A stretch of DNA of 64,000 bases from Blepharisma stoltei (taxonomy: Eukaryota > Ciliophora > Heterotrichea > Heterotrichida > Blepharismidae): contig CAJZBQ010000020.1 in the NCBI GenBank assembly GCA_914767885.1, forward strand, positions 496,001-560,000. Direction: 5' to 3'. The notes beneath the pieces are model-generated. The model searched no databases. It had not been told where the DNA came from and was given only the letters and a program-made list of their open reading frames with translations. Below, in pieces: positions 28,976-38,081 of the stretch. Both the position numbers and the translations under genes were made by a program. Every line of letters starts with the position of its first letter. Positions within the stretch are counted from its first letter, which is position 1.

Positions 28976-31480
28976 ATGGCAGTGAGCAATTTAATATTGC
29001 TTTATGCCATTCTTAATATAAGAGCTTTAAAACCATTGCCGCACAAATTAAATCTTTCAATTCTTAGTGTAATTAAAATTGCATGCAATATGGAACTTAG
29101 CTATTATAACAAGCGAGTATCGCTTCCTAATCCTTATCAAATTTCAAGTTGAATAATAATGACACTTAACATCACATTTTCCTATGCTTTGACAACAAAA
29201 TTACTACCAGGAGCTTACAATCTTTGCTTTTTAGTTTTATATACATCTACACTTGGAATTTTAATTATTATTTCTACTTATATTTCTTTCTCAGACCCAA
29301 CAACAGACTCAATAAAACTATCACATGAATATCGAAATAAAGGGTAATAAACATGCAGCTTAACTTTAGACTATACTAACTCCCTAGGATAGAGTAAATT
29401 TTTTGTTCACCCTTTAAGGGAAAAAATTTTTCAATATTTTATATACGAACTTTCACAGTCATTAAACACCTGCTTATTTAAGAAATTCTCACAAAAGGGG
29501 TGGTTCCCAGCTGTACGCGCATATAATTTTCTGAGCTTGAAAGAAAAATGTAATTGTATATATAAATTTAATATTTAGAATCCAAGCCATTGATAATTAG
29601 AGATTTCAAAAATAATTATTACCTATATTTAAATCATCAATTTAAACACATTTTTTATATGTTGTCTCAAAAAGTGGTTTAATATCTCAAAAAAGAAAGA
29701 ATTTTCCCAAAAGTTTACTTTCTCACAGAAGTGAGGGAGTAAGTATCCTGTGGTCTGCACTGTATGTGATGGATATGTTGAGCGAACCACAAAACATTGC
29801 TTTCCTTGTAATAAATGCACTGAAAAGTTTGACCATCACTGCAAATGATTAAATAACTGTATTGGATCCAAAAACTACAGGTATTTCATCATTTTAATTT
29901 TGACTTGTGCTATTCATTTTACAATTGAAACAATTTTTAATCTTATTTTGATAGCATTTTATATCAGTGATGGATCAAACTTTAAAGAAAAATGTGATGA
30001 AAAATTGCATGTAAGATATGAAGTTATTCTTGTTCTGCTTATAATGTGTATAGCTCAAAGCTTTGTTGTTTGTTTATCTTTTTATTACCTTATTGGTTTT
30101 CATATTTATTTACCCCCCTGTTAAATTTGAACAAAACTTTTCCAATGGAAAGTTTCTATTAAATTAGTTTCGACCTAATTTAATCGAAAAAAGTTTAAGT
30201 AGAATAGTATTTAAGCAGCTTTACAACTCAACCATTAAAAATAAATTAAAATTCAAAAATACAGCGTTCAAATTAGTTTTTATCTAAGAATTTAATATCA
30301 TATTTTTTAAATAAAATGGACCCTTTGAAATTCGAGCAGGATTTTTGGCTCCAATTTAAAGAAGGGGAGCTAGCGAAAGAAGGGCTAACAACATATGATT
30401 TTATAATGAGAAAACGAGAAATAATAACTCCTACCCAGCCCCCTAAAATTGAGACAAATAAAGACTGCTCGATTTTTGAGCAAAATTCTCCATATGACTG
30501 GTCAAGCATAGGTAGCAACCCCACACCCCCACCTCCCTCAATAAGGGAACCCCCCCCTAAAAATGGTACTCCCACCCCTTTAACAGATTGCACCCCCACC
30601 CCCCTCTCGGGTTTATCCTATAGAAGTAATTGATAGGAAACAAGCTGAATAATTTAAATATATTCCAATTAAAACACTATATTGATAAATTAAGTCTACA
30701 AATTACTTTATATTTATGATTAATTAATAAATTTAAATTAATTAGCAATTAATTAGAAAATATATTAAATTTGTTTTTTATATTTATAAATATAATGCCA
30801 AAGATATAGATAATGGCATTAATTATTAAATTAACCAAGCACAATACAATAATTTGCATTAAATTTATTGATTCATAAATTAAAGCTAATCTGATGGCCA
30901 TTGTACAAGGATTGCAGGACTGAATTGGTAACGGGATTCAATATAATAAAAATAGTATTTACTATTGCCAGTTTTACTTTTGGATCTCTAATTCGCCTCT
31001 TTAGCCATTGTTTCCACAAAGTTCATAAATATATGCAGTATATACTGCTAATTAATACCAAAGATCATTATTATGCTTGCTAACAATTTTTTTTCAGATT
31101 TGGTGTGCTTACTATTTATAGGGAATTCTCACCCCATTCCATCTAATCCTTAATCGACTTTGCTACGCTATGTGGATATTGTATAAATCAGTAATTTTGA
31201 ATATTTAAAATAATAATTTATTTATTACGTCTGCACTAAATTGGCATTTGTCATATATTTATGCTATATTAAGGGGGGGGGGTGCCATTAAAAGGGGGTT
31301 GGGGGTGCCATTAAAAGGGGGGTTACCATTTTTTAGGGTGGGTGGGGGTACCACTTTTAGGGGGTGGGGTGTGGGGTTGCTACCTGTGCTTGACCATATG
31401 ACCTTGAAAAAACTCAAGGCAACAAAACTCATGTTCAAAGTGACACTTCTTTACAATTTATTGAAAAAGTTTGTGAATAA
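28976..31480 (+). CDS. DHHC palmitoyltransferase, three IESs (332 aa)
   Basis: Integral membrane protein S-acyltransferase. ATG at 28976; two N-terminal membrane segments ('ISSWIIMTLNITFSYAL', 'LVLYTSTLGILIIIS') lead to the cysteine-rich domain: 'CTVCDGYVERTTKHC', '[20 protein letters not shown]', with the catalytic DHHC Cys and a conserved Trp written as TGA (29847-29849). Two more membrane segments and the TTxE-like 'LTTYDFI' follow. A 15-nt intron (29344-29358) and three IESs (29377-29741, 30111-30372, 30513-31382) must be removed; 333 codons then close exactly. The stop is 9 bp from that of the convergent LRR gene. The C-terminal tail after the third IES is short and variable, as is usual for the family. 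Confidence 0.93.
29377..29741. mobile_element. IES, 363 bp, eroded MITE
   Basis: TA at 29377-29378 and 29740-29741; inverted ends ACTCCCTAGG / TGAGGGAGT. Excision gives 'LDYTKYPVVCTVC' in the DHHC gene. The interior is AT-rich and only weakly like the CCGTGAG family. Confidence 0.88.
30111..30372. mobile_element. IES, 260 bp
   Basis: TA at 30111-30112 and 30371-30372; inverted ends TACCCCCCTGTTAAATTTG / CAATTTAAAGAAGGGGAGCTA. Excision gives 'FHIYLAKEGLTTYDFI'. The interior (AAATAAATTAAAATTCAAA, near 30238) resembles the repeat at 47040-47100 and 47610-47640, defining a separate family. Confidence 0.88.
30513..31382. mobile_element. IES, 868 bp, C-rich TIRs
   Basis: TA at 30513-30514 and 31381-31382; the ends are inverted copies, TAGCAACCCCACACCCC at left, matching the right end over about 90 bp of strand-biased C (left) and G (right) runs with TAAAAATGGTAC blocks. 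The core is AT-rich and has no gene. Excision restores the C-terminal tail of the DHHC protein. Confidence 0.85.
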
Positions 31481-31489
31481 ATGCTATAA

Positions 31490-33358
31490 TTAATATAATT
31501 TATATCGAAATAAACTCTTTGACTTTTCTGGATTTCTTTTTTCAAATGCATCCACTAGCTTTGTCAACTCTTTCATCATATCATCTATTCTATTCAAAGT
31601 TTCTATATCATTTTCAGGCACTGAACTTTGATAACCAAAAGGAGACTGTCTATTTATATCAGGAGATCTTCTCTCCAAAACAGCGATTCGGTTTTCTAAT
31701 TTTTTTATTTTTTCAGTCAGAGCCATGCAAGTGCTTTCTGATTTAAATAAAGCTCTTTCGAATTCCTTGCATTTATTGCAGCTTTCTGGCGATTTTTTTC
31801 TTGCTGCCTCGTGTAGCGGAGTGTGATCATAACCTAAAAGACCTTTTCTGGGTGGAATATAAGAAGATTCACTATCAGAGAAATCAGGCTCAGATTGAAA
31901 TTCTTCTTGGCAGTCTTCATAATCAATAGGAGTTTCTGATGTCATGCCTTTTGATACTTGGGACTCAGAGTTCGTAAACACAACTTTTGGCCTTTTTTCA
32001 GAGGCTTTGGGACTTGCTGGCTCTGAAGTTAATAAAATTGGACCAAGCGAGCTTTGAATGTTAGCAATTTTTTGTTCCCAATCTCCTGAATAATTTCTTC
32101 TTAATCTGTATCTTTTTAGGTTGGTTTTTAACTTTTTTAATATAGCTTTTGCATAATTTATAGGTATTTTATCCCCGTTTCCCAAAATATTTACATACAA
32201 AAGTGTTGAATTTGAGTATAAAACGCTGATAATTTCTTGAAGACCTTGTATAGAGATGCTATTGTTTGAAATATCAAGTGATTTTAATATGGTATCTGTA
32301 TATAAGGCACTGGATAAATCATATATCGTTTTGTCTTTGATTTTATTGTATGATAAATCCAGTTCATCAAGCCCTTTTCCATACCCCACCATTTCAGGCT
32401 GTTCTCCTCTCAGTCCTGCAACTCATATTCCTTCATCAATTCTTTCATTGTTTTTGCTTATAACTCTTGCAATATCAAATCCGCAGTCTTCAAGGTCATT
32501 TCTTGACAGATTTAAGGCTTCTAAATATCTTAAACTCCCAAGCGAAGGGGCAAAGCATGCAAATTCTTTATCTTTCAGCTTGCATTCAACAATAGCTAAA
32601 TAATTTAATGGAAGCTTAGCTGTGAAACCTCTCCCCAATAAGCCTCATCCTTCCATTTCAATGTTTAGTTGCTCAAGAACTATAGAGGCTGCCCTTTGAG
32701 TAGCGCTCTAAGCGCCGAGACTTCCCGACGAAGTCTGGGCGGTGGTTTGACCAGCTGATGTTGGTCAAACCAGCATCCAATTTGACAAACCTTCTGTATG
32801 AGAAGAATTTGTCATTTTGGATGTTTGTTTGACCAACATCAGCTGGTCAAACCACCGCCCAGACTTCGTCGGGAAGTCTCGGGCGCTTAGAGCGCTACTC
32901 AAAGGCAGCCTCTATAGCACAGTTAGATGCTTATTATGCTCTAAATTCTCTGAAATTGCTTTGAAAATTGCAATTCCTTTGTTTTTTCTTTTACTTTCAA
33001 ATTCCTCTTTTTCTTTTGAATTTGCAAAAGTTGAATGCTCAGGGCTTGAGTCATAATTATTAGCCTGTTTTGAGCTTCTTGCTGTAGATGAACCTCTTTT
33101 TGTAGGTTTTGAAAAAGGAATTTCTGGCTTATTTTTATTATTGTTGCTTATGATAATTTTTTTGATTTGCGTCAGGTGAGGCAAAGCTATGCCAAGCGGC
33201 TTCAAATCTCTATCTTGAATTGTTTCATAGTTAAGGGAAAATTCATATTTGTTGAGAGTTGACATAATTTGGTTATTTGCAGGCGTATTAAGCTTGCTGC
33301 AGGCTGTTTTATAGCGGCTTGAATAAGCCTTGGGTTTTTGGAATTTACTTGATATCAT
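31490..33358 (-). CDS. Leucine-rich-repeat protein, CEP78-like, one IES (544 aa)
   Basis: ATG at 33358. After a basic, Ser-rich N-terminal region the protein has ribonuclease-inhibitor-type LRRs ('YLEALNLSRNDLEDCGF', 'LDELDLSYNKIKD', 'ILKSLDISNNSISIQGLQ'), then an acidic linker and a C-terminal coiled coil ('LTEKIKKLENRIAVLERR'). The order LRR, linker, coiled coil and the 'WVAGLRGEQPEM' insertion between repeats recall centrosomal CEP78, which recruits ubiquitin-ligase machinery to centrioles; this assignment is tentative. A 234-bp palindromic IES is removed in frame ('HLTVL' to 'VLEQLNIEM'). TGA codons at 32393-32423 region and 32642 area are Trp. Confidence 0.65.
32681..32916. mobile_element. 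IES, family-B palindrome, 234 bp
   Basis: TATAGAGGCTGCC at 32681 and inverted GGCAGCCTCTATA at 32904-32916; almost the whole element is one inverted repeat (arms over 100 bp, with small differences such as one missing C). The sequence is about 95% like 26281-26517. Removal of 234 bp keeps the LRR gene in frame. Confidence 0.9.
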
Positions 33359-33417
33359 TTAGCATTATTAGTTAAAATGTCGAGAATCGGCTTATTTTTA
33401 AAAGAATTTTTATTAAT

Positions 33418-33742
33418 ATGTTTCCATAAGCGGACAAAATCATCGGAAAACCCTATTTTTTGCCCAAAACCCCACCGTGAGCAAAAAAAAAATTATAAGT
33501 GATAATTAGGTAGCTAATTCTGTTTAATTTTAAACAAATTCCATTTAAAACATAATTTTACAAATTAAATAAATATTTGCTTTCCATTTTTTAAAGGATT
33601 TTTTTTTAAATTTCCAAAAAAAAAATTTAGTTTAAATTTTATATATAGTCAGTGTCACTAACTATATAAATATTTTAAAATAAAATTAGCCCCCTGTGTG
33701 AGCGAACGAAATGTTTTTCTTTGCATATCGAGGGAAAGTAAG
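33418..33742. mobile_element. Eroded CCGTGAG MITE (intergenic IES candidate)
   Basis: Retains family landmarks: ATCGGAAAACCCTATTTTTTGCCC, TAAGTGATAATTAGGTAGCTA, AATATTTGCTTTCC, and GTGTGAGCGAACGAAATG, but the C/G terminal runs are lost. It also carries TAGTCAGTGTCACTAACTAT (33646-33665), shared with the POLR3B IES at 11865. Confidence 0.7.
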
Positions 33743-34111
33743 CAGAAAATCCTTTTTTGACATTAAATGTATATCAATTGAGTTAATGTCAAGATATATT
33801 TATGCCTAATTAGTTATTACTTCATAGAGTTATGCCTACACAAAAACTAATTAGAATTATTTTTCATGTGACAGATAGCAATTAACCAAAATTATTTATA
33901 GGAACTCAGTATGCACATTTTCCTCTCTTAATAACTATTTCAACACAAACGCCACATATTTTTATACAAATGAGGACTGTTATTAAATTGATGATCTTTT
34001 ATTAATAGAATCGTCATTGAATATTTTTCCTTTTTTCTTCAAGCCTTTCCAAGATAATTTCTTGAGAAAGGTTTAATAAAGCAAAAGATATATTTTCTTC
34101 TCCTTATAAAA

Positions 34112-34341
34112 TATAGAAAATTCCTGGGGATAGCGCGGAATACGCTATCCCCAGGACCAACCGGGATCGGATCCCCACATGGAACGAGGGTTCCATGTGT
34201 GGATCCATTTTTCACACGTGAAAGTAAATATCTCGCATGTAAAAAATGGATCCACACATGGAACTCCCGTTCCATGTGTGAATCCGATCCCGTTGGTCCT
34301 GGGGATAGCGTATTCCGCGCTATCCCCAGGAATTATCTATA
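34112..34341. mobile_element. ~230-bp palindromic element (intergenic IES candidate)
   Basis: Starts TATAGAAAATTCCTGGGG and ends CCCCAGGAATTATCTATA. It contains nested inverted repeats: GGGGATAGCGCGGAATACGC, GGACCAACSGGATCGGATCC and CACATGGAAC...GTTCCATGTG on each arm. TATA at both ends fits IES boundaries, but no gene frame tests excision. Confidence 0.7.
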
Positions 34342-35004
34342 ATAACTATGCTTAAATAATTTTAGTTGAGTTTTAATTGTAAATAATTGCTTTTAATCGG
34401 TTAAATCAAATTGCATATTAAATAATAAATTAAACATAATGACAATTTGAAATAATTGAGCTGGGGAAAATATTTACCTGAAATAAAGAGGAGCATCATG
34501 ATTTCAAAATTTTAATATTAAAAGCAATATGGTTTTAAGAAATCAAGTAAGATAAAAGAACGCATAATTACATGGCATAAATTTAACTGCTAATGATATT
34601 TTTGGAATGGTTTGATTATCTTGTACGATATTAGCATATTATCATCTATTTAGTCTTTTCTCTAATATAGTGAAATCTCCACAACCAGTACAAGTTTTGG
34701 CCAGAAAGCTTGGTGCACTTGTTAATTTCTTTTATACTAATTTATCTACTCCATTTAGATTTAATATATATCACTAGTAACTGTTATTTTTTATTTATAT
34801 CATAAAATAGACAAAATTTACTTAATGCATAGCTCATATACCATTGCATAAGTTAGCTTCTCTATCCAACTTATTTTTCTTCACATCTAAATGATTATTC
34901 TAGAAATTCTGAAAATTCCTTTCACATAGCCTTTGACATCTTTAATTCACCTTTGCTGGATAATTTAACGTATGAATAGCTTGTTTGTGTATATAAATTA
35001 AAAA

Positions 35005-35718
35005 ATGGCGTGGAGAGAATATTTTGCTGAACTGCACGGAACTGCAATGTTGGCATTCATTGTCTTCGCCAGTGACGGAGGACCATTTTCTGTTGGTCTA
35101 GGGCTATGGGGAATTATTAATGTTACAGGGTGCATAAGTGGTGCCCATTTCAACCCAGCTGTAACTCTTGGAGTTATCCTCAACAAAAAAATTAACAAAT
35201 CATTAACAAGCAGCGAATTCATCAAGTTCCTTATTTATATGATAATTCAGCTTGGTGGGGCATTCATTGGAAGTCTTTTTGCAGAGCTTGTTACGGACTC
35301 CCATTTTGGCTTTAAAAATCGGCCAGGCCACACGTATCGAGATGTCTTTGTAGGCGAAACAATAGCAACTGGGCATATTGTTATGGCTGCTTTAATGATA
35401 GGCCACCTAACCACATATAGCTTAATGGCAACATTAGTGCTATGCTTTACAGTAGTCGCTCATATTTTTACAATTGGTCCAATCTCTGGAGCTTGCTTCA
35501 ATCCAGCAGTCGGTATCGCGGTCAGCGTTGTAAAAACGGTTCATTTTAATGACTCAAGCTACATTGACCATCTCTGGATCTATATTGTGGCTCCATTTCT
35601 CGGTGTCTTCTATGGAATCATTCCAGCGTTAATTTATTCGAGTGATGAAAAATTCAAAGGAAAAAGCGTAAAGGATACTCAAATGAGCGAAAATTTAATT
35701 TTCAAAGAAGATAGCTAA
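35005..35718 (+). CDS. Aquaporin (MIP family), 237 aa
   Basis: Membrane channel for water or small solutes. Both half-helix motifs are intact: 'SGAHFNPAVTLG' (residues ~48-59) and 'SGACFNPAVGIA' (~165-176), with six hydrophobic membrane spans. The length is typical. The C-terminal tail is short and charged. The stop codon is unusual: the last A of TAA is the first base of an IES (35718), and excision supplies another A, so TAA is kept either way. No intron. Substrate specificity cannot be read with confidence. Confidence 0.93.
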   Translation: MAWREYFAELHGTAMLAFIVFASDGGPFSVGLGLWGIINVTGCISGAHFNPAVTLGVILNKKINKSLTSSEFIKFLIYMIIQLGGAFIGSLFAELVTDSHFGFKNRPGHTYRDVFVGETIATGHIVMAALMIGHLTTYSLMATLVLCFTVVAHIFTIGPISGACFNPAVGIAVSVVKTVHFNDSSYIDHLWIYIVAPFLGVFYGIIPALIYSSDEKFKGKSVKDTQMSENLIFKEDS

Positions 35719-36045
35719 CTCCCCCCCTCTGTGAGCGAACAGAAAAATCTTGTTCGCTAACGGAGGGGGTTTATTTTTTTTTTTAAAAAAAATTATATAT
35801 AATTTTTAAAGAAAAAATTTTTTCGGAATTTAAAAAAATCCCATTACTCGAAAATTGGAAAGTAAATATTAATTTAATTTGTAAAATCTAAACAGAATTA
35901 GCTCGAGATTTCATGATACTAGTTATCACTTATATATCAAATTTTTTCTATTAAAACATTTTTGTTCGCTCATGGAAGGTGAGTTTTTGGCAAAAAATAG
36001 GGATTTTTCTAATGGTTTTGTTCGCTCACTGAGGGCGGGGGAGTA
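35716..36045. mobile_element. IES, CCGTGAG MITE, 328 bp, overlapping a stop codon
   Basis: TA at 35716-35717 (part of the aquaporin TAA) and 36044-36045; ends ACTCCCCCCCTCTGTGAGCG and inverted CTCACTGAGGGCGGGGGAGT. Somewhat diverged from the 9-10 kb copies. Confidence 0.85.
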
Positions 36046-36091
36046 AGGAGGAAGATTTTTTCTTTATTTAATCTTTATTAGGCGAATTATG

Positions 36092-36983
36092 CTAAAGCGG
36101 GGCAGGAATTACTAATAAAGCGTTGAGTTTTTGCCATAGATAATGCTTTTCTATGAGATCTAACGCGCGCGAGTTGTGAATCCTTAAATATCTATCTAAT
36201 CCACATGAGTAAAGCATCCCATCATTTTCTTCAATAGATCTAATAGACCCAACGCTTCTTCCTTTTGTTTTCCCAATGGTCGTTAATTGTGTATTTATTT
36301 TATAAATGTGCCCAACAGTATCTCCAGCATATACAAATTCTCTGTCTTCTGACAATGCCAAGGTATTTATTGCGTAATCACAAGATAAATCTTTAGGATT
36401 TAACCTTTGGACTTTTACTGCTTTTCTTTGTGCCCTTATGTCATATAATTTCATTTCATTATGAGCTGTGGCAACAAAAAAATCCTTATTATCCCTTAAA
36501 ATGCAAGCCATGTCGACTACATTTTCATGTCTTTCCTGAGGCCTGGCTTTCCAGACTGATTGCTTGGTGGTGAAGTCATAAATTCCTACAACATCGCCTT
36601 TACCACAAGTTCCCAGAAAATTATCGAAAATGCTAAAATCTCTGGCTTCGTTATAATTAGTTTTGATTTCTTCATCTCCAATTTTGATGGATTTATTTGT
36701 GTACATCGAAATTACCAACTCATCCAGAACTTTTGTTTTTACCAGCTCACTCTTTGTAGGCGTCTGAATATCGGTAAAATTTCCTTCCAAATCCAGTGTT
36801 TGGATTTTTCCATTCTTCCTTGCCACTAAAATTTTGTCTTGATATCGACTGATAGATTTAACGGATTCCCCTCTTTCTTGAGTTCCAATATGCTTGATAT
36901 CTCCATTATGATCAATAACTAAATAAGTTTTTACATTTGATAAGCCCAGTATCATCACCTACAGCTACCACTGGGTATTGCAT
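36092..36983 (-). CDS. WDR74: WDR74/Nsa1 ribosome-biogenesis WD40 protein (291 aa)
   Basis: Nucleolar factor for 60S subunit maturation. ATG at 36983 ('MQYPVVAVGDDTGLIKF'); a 16-nt intron (36919-36934) joins to the main frame. WD40-type blades end with the family-specific segment 'YDIRAQRKAVKVQRLN', 'VYAGDTVGHIYKINTQL', 'GSIRSIEEN' and 'CGLDRYLRIHNSR', which is diagnostic for WDR74/Nsa1. It lacks the basic C-terminal tail of the animal protein (385 aa), as in yeast-type short forms. It is divergent from the next gene, whose likely start is only 39 bp away. Confidence 0.88.
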
Positions 36984-37022
36984 GACAAAAATAAATATGA
37001 AGGCATTGATAAATTTAGAAAA

Positions 37023-37961
37023 ATGTCCCAGTCTAACACAAATGACAGCATAGATTTCGACAGGTCAAATACACCTTATAGCAGAATGGATGAATGTGAA
37101 GCTGAAAAAGCTTATTCTAATAGAAGAAAACTACTAGAATCCAGCTTAAAAAAAACTGTAAAGCGAAGCTCATCAAGCACAAACTTGACCCACAAAATAC
37201 AGAAAAAAGCACAAATTGAGAGAAAATTCGACAGCAAAACGTCACAGGAAAATGCTATTTCGAGTGCAAGTAGATTTTCTGTGCCGCTTTCTCAGGTATC
37301 TTCGTGTGCAATTCTTGTAAGTTATAGGATAAAAAATGAAATGGATAGAGTTGGCAGAGATATCCAAGAAAACGCAAATAGAAAAACCATTGGTGAAATC
37401 ATTTATGATAAGCAAGTAAATTGAAAGAAAAATATTGATAATAAGTTAAAACAACAAAAATTCAAAGAAGAGACCGAAGAAATGAACCAATGTCCGTTTG
37501 AGCCGAAATTTCTAACAAAAGTTAGACCGGAAACTACAGAAACTCCTACAAGTATCTATGATAAGTCCAAACTTTGAAGAGATAATGCAGATTTAAAAAA
37601 ACAAAAAGCGTTAGAAAATAAAATAAAAGAAGAGCTAGAGGACTGCTCATTCAAGCCAAATTTCATATCAAAGCAGCTAAGCTTAAAACAGTTTGATTCT
37701 ACTATTTTTGAGCGAAGCATGAGATGAAAAGAAAATGCTCTTGTCCAGTCCCAAAGAAAATCTAAAGGGGTTTTATTGCAAAATTCAAGTAAAAAATCGC
37801 CAGTGAAAATCACTATGAGACAGTTCAAAGAAATCTGCAGTCCTATAAGTAAAGACAAACTAGAAATAAGATATCAGATACTTGATTCTAGTATTGACTT
37901 AATCAGCCAGCAAATAGACAATTCTCTTCAAGCCAGTTTAATAGACTCGCCATCCAAATAA
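37023..37961 (+). CDS. CxF-motif (CPFEPKF/CSFKPNF) protein, 312 aa
   Basis: Likely start ATG at 37023 ('MSQSNTNDSIDFD'); the frame has several TGA=Trp codons (e.g. 37422-37424, 37575-37577, 37725-37727) and ends TAA at 37959-37961. It has charged helical stretches and two copies of a C-x-F-x-P-x-F motif ('CPFEPKFLTK', 'CSFKPNFISK'). Short motifs of this kind recur in many protist proteins of unknown role; a related copy ('CTFNPKID') is in the gene at 56662-57762. No enzymatic domain seen. Confidence 0.65.
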
Positions 37962-38081
37962 TAATCCTAAAAAATAATACTTATAATCGTATCAATACCT
38001 TTTGATTTGCAAATTCTTACTTCATCTTAACTTTCATATTATTCATATAAGTCGTTTTGAAAACCCATAAATTAAATATAT

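Larger units (their letters stand above)
33359..35004. other. Intergenic region with an eroded MITE and a large palindrome
   Basis: AT-rich region between a minus-strand LRR gene and the aquaporin. It holds an eroded CCGTGAG MITE (33418-33742) and a ~230-bp palindrome (34112-34341), described separately. In 34342-34980 I see no open frame or repeat; the promoter of the aquaporin presumably lies at its right end. Confidence 0.6.

Noticed and set aside
30316-30633. A plus-strand frame starting ATG in 'MDPLKFEQDFW...' read as a separate gene
   Set aside because: Its first part is the right end of an IES and its middle is the DHHC exon ('LTTYDFI'); its proline-rich end is the C-rich end of the next IES.
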